Below, in pieces: positions 1-10,272 of a stretch of DNA of 64,000 nucleotides (its first letter is position 1; the number at the start of each line of letters is the position of its first letter). The DNA lies in contig NW_006920873.1 in the NCBI RefSeq assembly GCF_000417875.1, forward strand, positions 749,177-813,176, read 5' to 3'. The stretch comes from Pseudozyma flocculosa PF-1 (Eukaryota > Basidiomycota > Ustilaginomycetes > Ustilaginales > Ustilaginaceae). The position numbers were made by a program, and so were the translations under genes. The notes under the pieces were generated by a model. The model searched no databases. It saw only the letters and a list, made by a program, of their open reading frames with translations, and had not been told where the DNA came from.

Positions 1-220
1 TTGCATTTTTGCGTGTGATCTAAACCCTGGCCAATGTGTGTAAAGTTCAGATTGCACTTGTACAAGAAATGTCAAATCATAACTTGCACAGCCTGTGCAA
101 CTGGGGAAATTGATAATTTCTCTTGCTTTCAGCTGTGAGGTCAGGACTCCACCATCTGTCAAGAAATTCTACAGAAACATCAACCTTTTCTTAGTTGACA
201 TCATAGCTAGCAGCAAAATG

Positions 221-790
221 AATTCATAGCTAGCGTCAAAGGGCAGGTGAATTTGGGCCGTAGGCCACCCTACGGCATGTGATTGGGAGATCGGGGGTCA
301 TATACGCTAAAAATGGCTGTAGGCCTGCCTACGGCCAAAATCGGCAATCTCCTACGGCAATTTGGGGCCGTAGGGCTGCCTACGGCCATTTTTCGAAGGG
401 GCCCTACAGCATTCTTGGCCGTAGGCCTCCTACGGCCCTTGGCCGACCCTGACCTGCGCAGAAAATGGCCCTTTCTGCTTATGTCAGCTCAGCTGGCCCG
501 GCAGTTAGGATCCAGGATCTCAGATCGCACCTAATTCATAGCTAGCGTCAAAGGGCAGGTGATTTTGGCCGTACGCCAGCCTACGGCCTGAAATCGGGAA
601 ATCGGGGGTCATCTATGCTAAAAATGGCTGTAGGGCCACCTACAGCCGGAAAATTGGGGCGGTAGGGCTACCTACGGCCATTTTCTGAGGGGCAGCTACG
701 GCATTTCCAGCCATAGGGCCTCCCACAGCCTGACGACCCTACCCTGCGCAGGAAAATGGCCCTTTCTGCTTACATCAGCTCAGGAGGCCC
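221..790. repeat. Tandem duplication with CCGTAGG/CCTACGG palindromes
   Basis: Two related units begin with the same string AATTCATAGCTAGCGTCAAA, at 221 and at 533. Both run through the same order of landmarks: GGGCAGGTGA, a GGGGGTCAT, a CTAAAAATGGCTGTAGG, and a closing GGCCCTTTCTGCTTA. The second unit is diverged by many point changes. Inside each unit are several short inverted repeats of the form CCGTAGG-short loop-CCTACGGC, able to form small hairpins. No coding signal is visible, so this looks like an old non-coding repeat family. Confidence 0.8.
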
Positions 791-839
791 TGCGCACGCG
801 CGCTGGCCCCTTTGCTACCTGGCCCTTTGCAAAATCCAT

Positions 840-1425
840 CCGCTGCCCGCCTGCCTCTCCTGCCCTCCTACCACCACCACCCGGTGCCAGCCGCCATCAC
901 CTGGTGCCAGCTGCCACCACTTGCCAGCAGCCGCCACCACCCGCCAGCATCCGCCAGCCAGCCGTCAGCCAGCCGACAGCGCAGCCAGCAGCCAGCCAGC
1001 CCGCCAGCCGCCAGCCGCCAGCCGTCAGCCCTGCCTGCCGCCCAGCGCAGCCACCTGCCCGCCAGCATCCGCCAGCCAGCGTCAGCCAGCCGTCAGCCCA
1101 GCGCAGCCACCCGCCAGCCCAATCCAGCCCCCTGGCCCAGCCAGCACCCGCCAGCCGCTCGCCAGCCCAGCCCAGCCGCGTGACTCAGCTGGTACCTGAG
1201 CCAGCCAGCCAGCCAGCAGCCACCCAAGCCGTCAGGCCAGCCAGCCGTCAGGCCAGCCAGCCGCCAGCCAACAGCCAGCCGCCCATCCAGCGCAGCCGCC
1301 CACCCAGCGTACCCGCCAGCCAAGCGCAGCCGCCGCTCAAGCCAGCCAGCCAGCCAGCTGCCAGCCAGCTGCCCGAGCCAGCCGCCAGCCGGCCCAGCCA
1401 GCCACCCGGTGAGCTGCCAGCTGCT
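840..1425. repeat. CAGCC-type low-complexity block
   Basis: This is nearly 600 bases built from irregular repeats of CAGCC, GCCAGC and CCGCCAGC on the plus strand. Open frames exist in it on both strands, but they only encode Pro/Ser/Ala/Gln-rich or Gly/Trp/Leu-rich repeats. I read it as an expanded simple repeat and not as a gene. Confidence 0.85.
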
Positions 1426-2599
1426 GCTGCTCCGCACTGCTTGCTTTCCGCCCCGCTGCCGCCGTCAATCATCGGAGACTTCGGAGAGGCCCTCTCCGGC
1501 GTCTCCGATGATTGAGACCACTAACCGCTCTGCTCTGCTCCGCCTGTGCACAGCTCACCTTGCCGATGCCTGCTGGTGTTGCCGCTCTGGTGAGTTGACA
1601 GTTGCCGCTCTTCTTCTGCCGCTCCGCTGCGCGCAGTTGCTGACTCCTTTGCTCCCCTCTACTTGCCTGCTCCTCCCTCATCCCCTTGCTTTGCTGCTGC
1701 CGCCCCGTCGCCGCACGCAATCACCTGCCTTCCTGCCTCCTTGCCCTGCAACCCACCAATGCTGTTGCTGTGCCGCCGCACATCAGTGTAACTAGATTTT
1801 GCAATACAATGCCGGTAGAATACATACGGCTGTGGGTGCGAGGGAGGGCCTACGGTAGGCAGGGCGTAGGGTGCCTACGGCATCTGGGTGCCGTAGGGGA
1901 TTAACGATCTCCTACGGCACTGCCATATCGTACAAGATCTACGATATCTGAAATCGTAGCCTAAAGCCTGCCCCTAGCTATGATTGCACGTTTTGTGCGC
2001 TTTTGGGGAATCACACAAGCTGGCTGCATCTGGATTTCCAAATGCTTGTACATGTGCGATTTTTTCGGACCAGATCCTGCTGCTAGCTATGAATGGTGGA
2101 ACTGTAAACATGGCTATGCATGCGTGCTTTACCTGCGGATATGGGGATTGTTGGTGTCCTACGGCCCTGCGGTGCGTAGGGGTCCCACGGCCCAAAGTTC
2201 GAAGTGGTAGACCGTCTGAGTACGACCGTGGGGGTGCGAAGGAGATCCCAGCTATGTTTGCTTCTTCATACGACGTGCCGGCATGAAGGGAGTATCCGAG
2301 TCGGGCCGCGTTTCCGCTCTAGCTTGGTTTCACGGGCGTGCTCGTTGATGCAACTTCCTGACTGATGTCGATCATTGACCCCAAGTTTCCTCCTCGTGAC
2401 CGTCCATCCCACCGGTGCGCTTCAAGGGCACGGCAGCACTCCCTCCTAGCAGCTCTGAGCTGATATGATCGCGAGCCAACGGCGCGATCTATGTGGTGCC
2501 TTTTCGGGGAGGATGGGTGCGTGCAACGGACCAAAAATATACATGCATCCTTCAACGATGCGAGTTGGGAGCTGCGGGGACGGGCCGATGCGAGAGCGC
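1426..2599. other. Gene-free stretch with further CCTACGG motifs
   Basis: No convincing gene is present. At 1830-1920 and 2155-2195 the CCTACGGC / GCCGTAGG motif of the left repeat recurs. Bases 1-220 are also gene-free and AT-richer than the rest of the window, and include a doubled CATAGCTAGC. Bases 2200-2599 form the 3' flank of the isocitrate dehydrogenase gene. Confidence 0.6.
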
Positions 2600-5268
2600 C
2601 TAGAGCTTGCCGGCCTCGATGCCCTGCTTCTTGAGCGCGTTGGTCAGGCGGTCGCGGACGGCGTCAAGGAACTCCTCGGTGCTGTAAACGGGCAAAGGAT
2701 AGGGCGGGGACAAGAGACGAGGGGAGTAGAAGATCAGTCAGACCAAGGAGTCGAAAGACACGTCCTTGCACAGGCTCGAGGGCAGGGCGAGGGACGCACC
2801 TGAGGTAGTGCTCGCGCTTGAGGTTCTTGCCGTGCAGGCTGAGGGCGAGGTCCTTTGTGAGCTGGTTGTTGTTGACGCAGTCGATGCACGCCTTCTCGAG
2901 CTCCTTGGCAAAAGTGACGAGCTCCTCGTTCTGGTCGAGCTTGCCACGGTGGGCGAGACCGCGGGTCCAGGCGTAGATCGACGCAATCGAGTTGGTCGAC
3001 GTCTCCTGTCCCTTCTGGTGCTGGCGGTAGTGGCGGGTGACGGTGCCGTGAGCGGCTTCGGACTCGCAGATCTCGCCGTCGGGCGTGAGGAGGACCGAGG
3101 TCATGAGGCCGAGGCTCCCGAAGCCCTGGGCAACAATGTCGGACTGGACGTCGCCGTCGTAGTTCTTGCACGCCCACACCATGCCGCCGTCACCCTTGAT
3201 GATCTGTGCGACGGCGTCGTCGATGAGGCGGTGCTCGTACCAGATGCCCTTGGCGTCAAACTCCTTCTTGTACTGGGTGTCGTAGATCTCCTGGAAGACG
3301 TCCTTGAACTTGCCGTCGTAGGCCTTGAGGATGGTGTTCTTGGTCGAGAGGATCATGGGGTAGCCCGACGAGAGCGCCATCTTGAAGCAGGCATGGGCGA
3401 ATCCGGTGATGGACTCGGTCGTGTTGTACATGCCCATACCAACGCCTCCGCCCTCGGGGAAGTTGAAGATGTCAAAGTGCTGGGCGGGCTGCGACGAGTC
3501 TTCGGGCTGGAAGGTCATGGTGAACTTGCCCTTGCCCGGGGCGACAAAGTTCTGGCAGCGGTACTGGTCGCCAAAGGCGTGGCGTCCGATGATGATGGGC
3601 TTGGTCCAGCCGGGGACGGGGCGGGGAATGTTTTCGACGACGATGGGCTCGCGGAAGACGGTACCGCCAAGGATGTTGCGGATGGTGCCATTGGGGCTGA
3701 GCCACATCTTCTTGAGGCCAAACTCCTTGACGCGCGCCTCGTCGGGCGTGATGGTGGCGCACTTGACGCCGACCTTGTACTTCTTGATGGCCTCTGCGGC
3801 CTCGACGGTGACCTTGTCGTCGGTGGCGTCGCGGTGCTCCATGCCGAGGTCGTAGTACTTGAGGTCAATGTCGAGGAAAGGCAGGATGAGCTCCTCGCGG
3901 ATCTTGTGCCAGATGATGCGGGTCATCTCATCGCCATCGAGCTCGACGACGGGGTTGGCCACCTTGATCTTGGCTGCGGAGCGGAAGGACATGGTGGGCG
4001 GTGGGCGCGGAAGTGGCGAGGGGCGGACGAGGGGGGAGGCAAGGTAGCGCGAGACGGTGGCGAGCGAGATGGAGCAACTCAAGTTGTCAGTGGCAGGGCG
4101 AGACGGAGACGGAGACGGAGCAAGGTGGTGGTCGCGATGACGAAAGAGGGGCGTCGTGGTGAGTGGTGGGGCGATGAGAACCCAGTGGGGAGCGGGCTAG
4201 ATGTACCTAGCACTCGGGCGAGGAGGGGGGGCTGCCGCGCCGCTGGGACGAGGGGGCGGCGCGGAGGAAGAAAAGCCGACCGACCGAGGGGAACGGAGGT
4301 CTCCGGCCGCGACAAGCGGGTTGGGGACGGGGGGCGCCAGAGGGCAAGCAAGCGGGCGTCCGTGCGGGCGGGCTGCACCCTCCCTCCGGCTGGCTGGCTG
4401 ACTGGCTGACTGGCTGGGAATTACGGCCTGCTGCTTCTCTGCCCCGTGGCCAATCAAGCGGCCGAAAAAAATGGCGAGCGCCGTTTTGAAATGCGGGGCG
4501 CCAGGCCAGGGCCAGCCGGGCGCGCGGGGCAACGACGAGGGCGGCGGCGGGGGCAGCGCAGCGAGGAGGAACCGCAGAGAGCGGATCAGGGATTAACCCT
4601 GCCTGGCTGGCAGCCTCTCTTCCCCCACGCTCTACGCTCTGCGCTCTGGCCAGCCAAGGCCAAGCAAGGACAGGCTGGCCAAAGTTTGGAAGAAATCAAG
4701 CAGGCAGGGAGCGTCCGTCCGTCCGTCCGTCTTCCCGATGGCCTCGGCCGGCCGGCCGGCCTCCTGCCCGGCCTCTGGCCCTCGCCTTGCTGGGCTGTCC
4801 CCCCACCCCAGCCAGTCCCGCCTCTGGTCACCCGCCGACGGCAAAAAAGGCGCGATCTCCGAACCGAGCAGTAGTCGCCCTTAATCCGCCTTGGCCCTTG
4901 CTGGGTTCTCGAGGACCTCCCTAAAGCCGGTGCCGATATCAAGCGAATCGGATGCGAAACGGGGCGTGACATCGGGCAGCGACACCGCTCCAAGGACACT
5001 CACCGGCAGTCATGGTCGACGAGAAGCTCCGCATGGCGAGCGCCTGGTGGAAGCTTGAGGCCGGGCCCGACGCCGATGCGGCAGGAGCGTAGGCAGCGGC
5101 GGCGCCCCGAGACGCCAGAAGCGGCGAGTGGGACGCACGACCGAGTTCCAACATCGGGCGATGGGGGCGGGCCAGATGGGCAGCCGCAGACGACGTCGTC
5201 GAGAAGCCACGCGACCCGAGCTGGAGGCCGCGGCTGGCGGCTGTGGTGGCGATGCGGCAAGAGGGCAT
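2600..5268 (-). CDS. IDP1: NADP-dependent isocitrate dehydrogenase (mitochondrial isoform model)
   Basis: The enzyme oxidatively decarboxylates isocitrate to 2-oxoglutarate with NADP+. Model: exon 1 5268-5004, exon 2 3973-2800, exon 3 2681-2600, giving 506 residues. The core starts [19 protein letters not shown] and carries the family signature around [15 protein letters not shown] and the metal-binding [12 protein letters not shown]. It ends in EAGKL, which is not a standard peroxisomal signal. Exon 1 encodes an 88-residue Ser/Ala/Arg-rich leader ending RSFSSTMTA, typical of a mitochondrial presequence. It joins in frame (G|CC) through donor GTGAGT at 5003 and a pyrimidine-rich acceptor ending at 3974. 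The last intron (2799-2682) joins [11 protein letters not shown] shorter cytosolic form could start at 3992 ([11 protein letters not shown], 424 residues). The catalytic identity is certain; use of exon 1 is inferred. Confidence 0.9.
3974..5003 (-). promoter_or_regulatory. Long first intron of IDP, probable internal promoter and alternative start
   Basis: This 1030-nt intron is far longer than others in the window, most of which are near 60-200 nt. Its 3' end contains an in-frame ATG at 3992 that gives [12 protein letters not shown] further in-frame ATG at 4082 would add a basic leader beginning [20 protein letters not shown]. The TCCTTCCGCTCCGCAG ending serves either as a good 3' splice site or as coding sequence. 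The layout fits two transcripts from two promoters giving mitochondrial and cytosolic enzyme, as known for some other fungal NADP-IDHs. No core-promoter motif was proven. Confidence 0.45.
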
Positions 5269-6298
5269 CTGATTTGGACGTCACAGAGGGGCACGGAGCA
5301 GCGGAGGAGGGCTGGTTAGCAACATCATCTTCCAGGAACGAAAGGATGGCCAGCTCGAACCACGGCGCCGCACAGGCACGGCAGAGCGAAAGCAGCATGC
5401 GAATGAAGACGAGGTCGCACAGGCAGCCGGAAATCGAAAGCACCGTTAAGCGCAATATGCCAGACGAGGGAGCACGGTCGGTGTTGGGACCGCTGCGACG
5501 AGCTGAACTGGGTCGTAGGCGGGCCGGCTCGCAGATGTGAGCGACCAAGCGAAGCAGCGGTAGTCGTTGTGATGTCGGGTAGCCCATATTCGGCCAGCCG
5601 GGGTCGACGGTGCCGCAGAGATGGTGAGCCTGACGACGTAAAGCGTGCGATGCCTCCGCGTCGGCGAGATATTGATGGATCTTTGCTGGTCGCAGGTCCA
5701 TGCACCTCGACCATGAACTGTCCAGCGTGGACGGCTGAGGGCGATCTGGCTGCGGTCGAGTCCGCGATGCGGTCGACGAAGCTTGCTGGGGATGGAGCGC
5801 AGCGAGCAGACCACCAGCCTGGGCTCACCTTGGGTTCTTGCTACGTTTGGTTGGGCCAAGGTCAAGGACGTGGAGTGGTAGAGAGGTAAGTCGGGACGAG
5901 ACAAGCTGCCGATTGCGAGCTGGACAAGCAAGGAGAATAGGGGCACGGCGGTTGGTGGTGGGGATGACAGCGGGCCGACCTCGTCAGGAAGAAGTAGTGG
6001 ACGTGCGTCTGGGTCGCTTGCAGCAGCAGCCCGGATGGCCGCCAGGCTGGAAGAGGCCATAAAGGGCCCGCGGGGGCCACGGCCGTGAAACTGAAAACAG
6101 CGGCCTGCTCCACTTTGCACCTGTCCTAGTCACCGCTTCGTCCCGGCCACAGTCTCGGCCGGCAGGGGGCGTGTGTCGCACCGCAGGCATGCCACCTCGC
6201 CAGGCCTGGCGAGGCAGCGCTCGTCGTGATGGGATAAGAGGGGCTGCGATGGCCAGGGCGATACAAGTACAGGAGGGATAGAGAGATGGAACTACCGC
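5269..6298. other. Intergenic, no gene seen
   Basis: The stretch lies between the IDP leader exon and the stop of the kinase gene, both on the minus strand. Long frames exist on both strands, but they lack family resemblance, plausible introns and sensible composition. It presumably carries the IDP distal promoter and the kinase 3' end. Confidence 0.5.
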
Positions 6299-7882
6299 TC
6301 AGATGACGGTGTTGCTGAGCTCAATGTGTCGGGGCAGCTTGACAAACGTGTCGCACCCGTGGCCGTACAGGCTGACCAGGTCGAGCGAAGACTGATTCTT
6401 CCAGTACTCGCAGTAGATCTTGGCCATGGGAAGGCCGTAGCCCAGCCCCGCCAGCGTACCCAGCCCGGAAGCGAGCCCCATCTTGCCCATCTCGGCCAGC
6501 GCATCGCCCCCGGTGCCACCCACCGCCTGCATCGCGTACGGCCCGCCTCCCGTCTCCTCGGCCTCGTCTTCTTCGCTCCTGCTGCCGTCCGACGACCCGG
6601 CAGTGGTAAAGGCGTAGGAGAAGATGTGGGGCAGGTTGCTGGGCGAAATTCCGCCACCCTGGTCGCGGATCCGCAGCGAGATGTGCGAGGCGCTCTGGGC
6701 AATCGTGACAATCACGGGCGGCATCTCGCCCGGCGACTTGGAGCGCAAGTGAGCCTCGGTAGTGGCGCGGTACGAGTTCTTGAGCAGCTCCGTCATGACG
6801 TACTCGAGGTGCACGGGAACGCCCGTGTACGTGGCCTCGAGGTCGCCTTCGAGCTGCAGCTCCGGCGCCGACCCTAGTGTGGCCTCGCACAGATCCCGGA
6901 CAAAGTCGGCGCACATCCTCGTCATGCGCGCCGGCGAGAGCTGCGTCTCGATGATGCCGATGGCCGTGGGCGATCCGTAGGCGTGCGCGCTCAAATCCTC
7001 GGGCGACGAGGGAGATGGCAGGTCTGGGTCGAGCTGGTGCAGGTTGTTGGAGAGCGCCGGGCGGATGTGTTCCATGCCCTGCGAGGTGGCCGAGAGGGCA
7101 AGGTGCTGCTCGGCGATCATGCGGATCGCGACGCGGCTGTGGATCGCCCCGTCGAGGAAGGAAGAGATCTGACGAGCGTCCATGTAGCGCTTCGACTCTT
7201 GGAACCCTGCGGGGGTGGCAGATGTTGCAAGACGAAATGGGGGGCGTGTCAGTCTCGCCTGGTCCGCTGCTGCTGGCTCGAGCCTCGCTCGCGGCGACTC
7301 ACCTCGGGCCAGCGTCGGGATGTTTTGGGCGTGGGCACTGACGAGGTCCTCGAGGACCGCGGTGAACTTGACATTGTCCTCCTGCGTCTGGATGGGCCCG
7401 AACTTGGCAATGGTCTCGAAGCTGCCAGCGTACAGCCTGGCAATCTTTGAGATAAAAGGATTGCTGCCTACGATGAAGGGAAGCGCCCTGAAGCCGCCGA
7501 CGCGGCGGGCGAGGCGGATGGGCAGCTCGCGCTGCGTGTGCTGCGCCGAGGCGAGGAGCTGCTGGGGCGTCGGAGGCTGACCAGGCTTGCCGCCCTGCGC
7601 CATCAGCTGTCGCAGCGTCAGCGGTGCCGGTGAGAGGTTGAGGTAGCGGGAGAGGAGGTCTGGCGAGGCGCCAAACGTGGAGAAGGAGGATGGTGGTGGG
7701 TATAAGGGCTCTGCGTCTGCGCTGCTGGATGGGGGCAGGAAAGGTTCTGGCGGCGGGAAGTAGCTGGCTTGAGGGGTGGTCGACGTCGATACGAGACGAG
7801 TCGCTGCTGGCAGTCGCCGTCGACTGGCTCGCAGCAGCAGCGGCGGCGCTTGCCGTGCGGCTGCGAAGATGATGCGCGGCAT
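6299..7882 (-). CDS. Mitochondrial pyruvate dehydrogenase kinase family protein
   Basis: The family consists of GHKL-fold protein kinases that phosphorylate and inactivate pyruvate dehydrogenase E1 (or branched-chain ketoacid dehydrogenase) in the mitochondrial matrix. Model: 7882-7303 joined to 7206-6299, 495 residues. The start MPRIIFAAARQ opens an Arg/Ala/Ser-rich leader. The N-terminal helical domain includes FIVGSNPFISKIARLYAGSF. The ATP site shows the N-box ELLKNSYRATTE, the G1 box DQGGGI and the G2 box GLGYGLPMAK, all intact. An acidic, Gly-rich insertion of about 40 residues lies in the ATP-lid region between G1 and G2. The 96-nt intron is a multiple of three without a stop, so retention would simply add 32 residues. 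Whether pyruvate or branched-chain dehydrogenase is the target cannot be told here. Confidence 0.9.
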   Translation of the reverse strand: MPRIIFAAARQAPPLLLRASRRRLPAATRLVSTSTTPQASYFPPPEPFLPPSSSADAEPLYPPPSSFSTFGASPDLLSRYLNLSPAPLTLRQLMAQGGKPGQPPTPQQLLASAQHTQRELPIRLARRVGGFRALPFIVGSNPFISKIARLYAGSFETIAKFGPIQTQEDNVKFTAVLEDLVSAHAQNIPTLARGESPRARLEPAAADQARLTRPPFRLATSATPAGFQESKRYMDARQISSFLDGAIHSRVAIRMIAEQHLALSATSQGMEHIRPALSNNLHQLDPDLPSPSSPEDLSAHAYGSPTAIGIIETQLSPARMTRMCADFVRDLCEATLGSAPELQLEGDLEATYTGVPVHLEYVMTELLKNSYRATTEAHLRSKSPGEMPPVIVTIAQSASHISLRIRDQGGGISPSNLPHIFSYAFTTAGSSDGSRSEEDEAEETGGGPYAMQAVGGTGGDALAEMGKMGLASGLGTLAGLGYGLPMAKIYCEYWKNQSSLDLVSLYGHGCDTFVKLPRHIELSNTVI

Positions 7883-8727
7883 CGCCGTGGCGCTCAAGGT
7901 GCTAATCGAGGCTGCCAACGAACAGCAGCGATCGCAGAAATTGTTCCGTTGCGTTTGGTGGAGCGGCGACTCTGGCGCAGTGTAGGGCGGCCTCTTTGGT
8001 GAGTGCGATGCAAGCAACGGCGGGTCGAGCAGTGCTGGGTGGCCGTGTCGTTGCTGGAAGCGGCAGAGGTGGTGATGGGGCAAACGAAAGCGACGAGTCA
8101 GACATTCCCTTTGGATTGGCTCGGGCGACAGGAGACGACGAGTGGAGGGCACGCACGGACGTGCCTCTGAGGGGGAAACTGCTGCAGCAGCAGCGGCAAT
8201 CCTACTGAGCAGCATGCTCAACAGCTTGCTCGTGGCGACTTGATCGCTGCTCAAGCCGCCTTGACACCATGTTGCAAGGTGTGAAGATGTGTGTGCAGCT
8301 GAAATGGCACTTGCAGCACTGCGGTAAAGCTGCAGCAAGTCGGCAGCCGGCACGGAGCCAGCGCGGGATCGCCGCAGCCCTTGCAAATGGAAACCGCTAG
8401 ACACAACCCATACTCACCAGCAAGCGTCTGGCCTGATTGATAGCGCAGGTAAGATTAAGCCAAGTCGGAAACAAGCACACCAGGTGTTGCCCTGTTGCCT
8501 ACTTTGCCCATCCACCGCCGGACGCTGGAACCGCCAGCGCCGCGCCAAGTCAAAATCACGCGCACAATCTGCAGGCCGATGAAAACGATGGCATTACTAC
8601 CGATGGTATGGAAATCAGGACAGAGCAGGAAGAAGGGGGTAGTCGAGCCCCTACGACAAAGAGGGGGCGGGAGTCGAGGGACGAAAAAAGGAAAGAGAGT
8701 GGGTGTGATGACGGGGCGATTGCACAT
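7883..8727. other. Intergenic, no gene seen
   Basis: This is the promoter side of the kinase gene and the 3' side of the transporter gene. The kinase frame stays open upstream to 8404, but the added residues look like translated promoter sequence and precede a good presequence start. I therefore do not extend the gene. No RNA gene or repeat of note is visible. Confidence 0.5.
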
Positions 8728-10272
8728 CTAACGCTGCGACTTGGGTGCGAGCGAGATGACGGGCAGGGTAAAGTACGAGTTGTTCTTGGTCAACATCGAG
8801 GCCGTTCCGAGGTAGAAACCAAACGCAGCCGTGATGATGCCCCAAGCTGCGGCGGTGGCACAAAAGCGAGTGCAACAAGGGGGGATTGTCAGCTCGACAT
8901 CGTTCGGGAGATGGTAAACAAGAGCGAAGTGACAGCAGTGAGCACTCACCACCGCCGGCGATCTTGAGAGTGTGGTTGTCGAGGTAGTAGTGCAGTCCGA
9001 GGAGGATGAACGTGATCCAGAGCGCGAAGATGAGCGCGAACAGAGCGACGGATCCGCGGAGGGACGCAATCTGTCACACGCGGCGAGTCGAGGACCAAGG
9101 GGATTCGGAAGTCAGTTCGTGGCAGGAAACGTATCCTCCTCGCTCACGCTTCGCACTCACGAGGTACACGGTCGTGATACCGAACCAGATCCAGAGGTAA
9201 AGGCCGATCGCGTCCGCCTCCTCGCCCGCGAAAGGCGATCCCGTAGCGTAAACACCGGGGCGACCGTTGTAGGTTCCCGTGATGCCAAAGAACGGAATCT
9301 GAAGGAGGGAAAAGGCGGGGATGGTCCGGAGCGGCCGTCAGCACCCCGAACACCATCCCAAGTCATCGCAGAACCATCTTTGGACGCCGGCAACATCACA
9401 AACGTACCAATATCATCGAGAAGCCCCACCAAAAGAGGCCTGTATGACACGGGAAAAGCGAATCAGAGCATGTCAGGGATGTGTAGCGGGTGTAGGAGGT
9501 GCAGGAGGGGTGATGTTGAGCAAGGGGGCGAAGGGGGACGCGACGCGGCGGTAGCAGCTCGCGGGTGGCGGCGACAACGACGACGGCGTCGGGAATGTGG
9601 AGGCAGGTCGAGTAGTGGATGCTTACCGAAGCTGCAGAAGACGGTGGCGCCAAAGGTGTTGCCGCAGGCAAACTCCCACAAGCCGGCGAGGTACTGGGCG
9701 CCACCACCGAAGCTGTTTTCGAGGTCGACGAGGCAAGAGGAAGTGCCGATCAGCATGTTGCTGTCCTGCTGGCGACAGGACATCGCGGCATGGTAGGATG
9801 AGACACTCACACGAGGGCGTAGGAGAGAATGGCGTTGGGGACCTGGACACCGGCGGCCTCGACGTTGTACAGCGAAAGGAGAAGCGTCGTGGTCGAGAAG
9901 CCAAAGACTGTCGAAGCACGGAATAGAACAGCAACGGGCCGGCCGTCAGCGGAACGAGTCTTTCAGGGAATTCCAAGGGCCATGGAACTCACCTCCGAGT
10001 GGCAGCGGGTTGGCGATCCTGCGGTGTGCGTTGCCGATGGCGATCAGGTCGTCGTCGGCGAGATGTCCGCCGGCGGTGAGCTGGCGCTTGAGCGAGTAGC
10101 CCTGGGCGTGGTACTGGGGAGCCTGGTGCGCGATGGTGCCGTTCCCATTGGCGGCGTGCTTCTCGTTGTGGAGCGAGCCAGAGTTGTTGCCGTTGACTTC
10201 GGTGCCCACGGCGGTGTGGTTGCCGTTGGCGGCGGCGGTGTTGGGCTCCGTCATCGCGTAGCCGGAAGACAT
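8728..10272 (-). CDS. Acetate transporter family protein (GPR1/FUN34/YaaH, Ato type)
   Basis: This is a plasma-membrane protein of the family that carries acetate or ammonium. Seven exons: 10272-9993, 9907-9811, 9760-9627, 9439-9408, 9298-9161, 9070-8950 and 8846-8728. They total 306 residues and the phases match at every join. The hydrophilic N-terminus MSSGYAMTEP leads to the family signature NPLPLGVFGF, then about six membrane segments. Typical blocks include LAGLWEFACGNTFGAT, FWWGFSMILIPFFGITGTY and IASLRGSVALFALIF. Exon 4 is only 32 nt. An upstream in-frame ATG at 10320 would add MSPPPIPLPVNDRAPN. A second family member lies divergently at 13938. Confidence 0.92.

Noticed and set aside
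756..1515. Overlapping long frames on both strands rich in Pro/Ser/Gln or Gly/Trp
   Set aside because: They are translations of the CAGCC simple repeat, with no splice sites, no start context and no family resemblance.
2766..4409. 547-codon plus-strand frame opposite isocitrate dehydrogenase
   Set aside because: It is the antisense shadow of a highly conserved enzyme gene, and the composition mirrors GC-biased codon third positions.
5000..6120. Minus-strand frames of about 225-233 codons upstream of the IDP leader
   Set aside because: Arg/Ser/Pro-rich with no recognisable motif, and not joinable by splicing to either neighbour.
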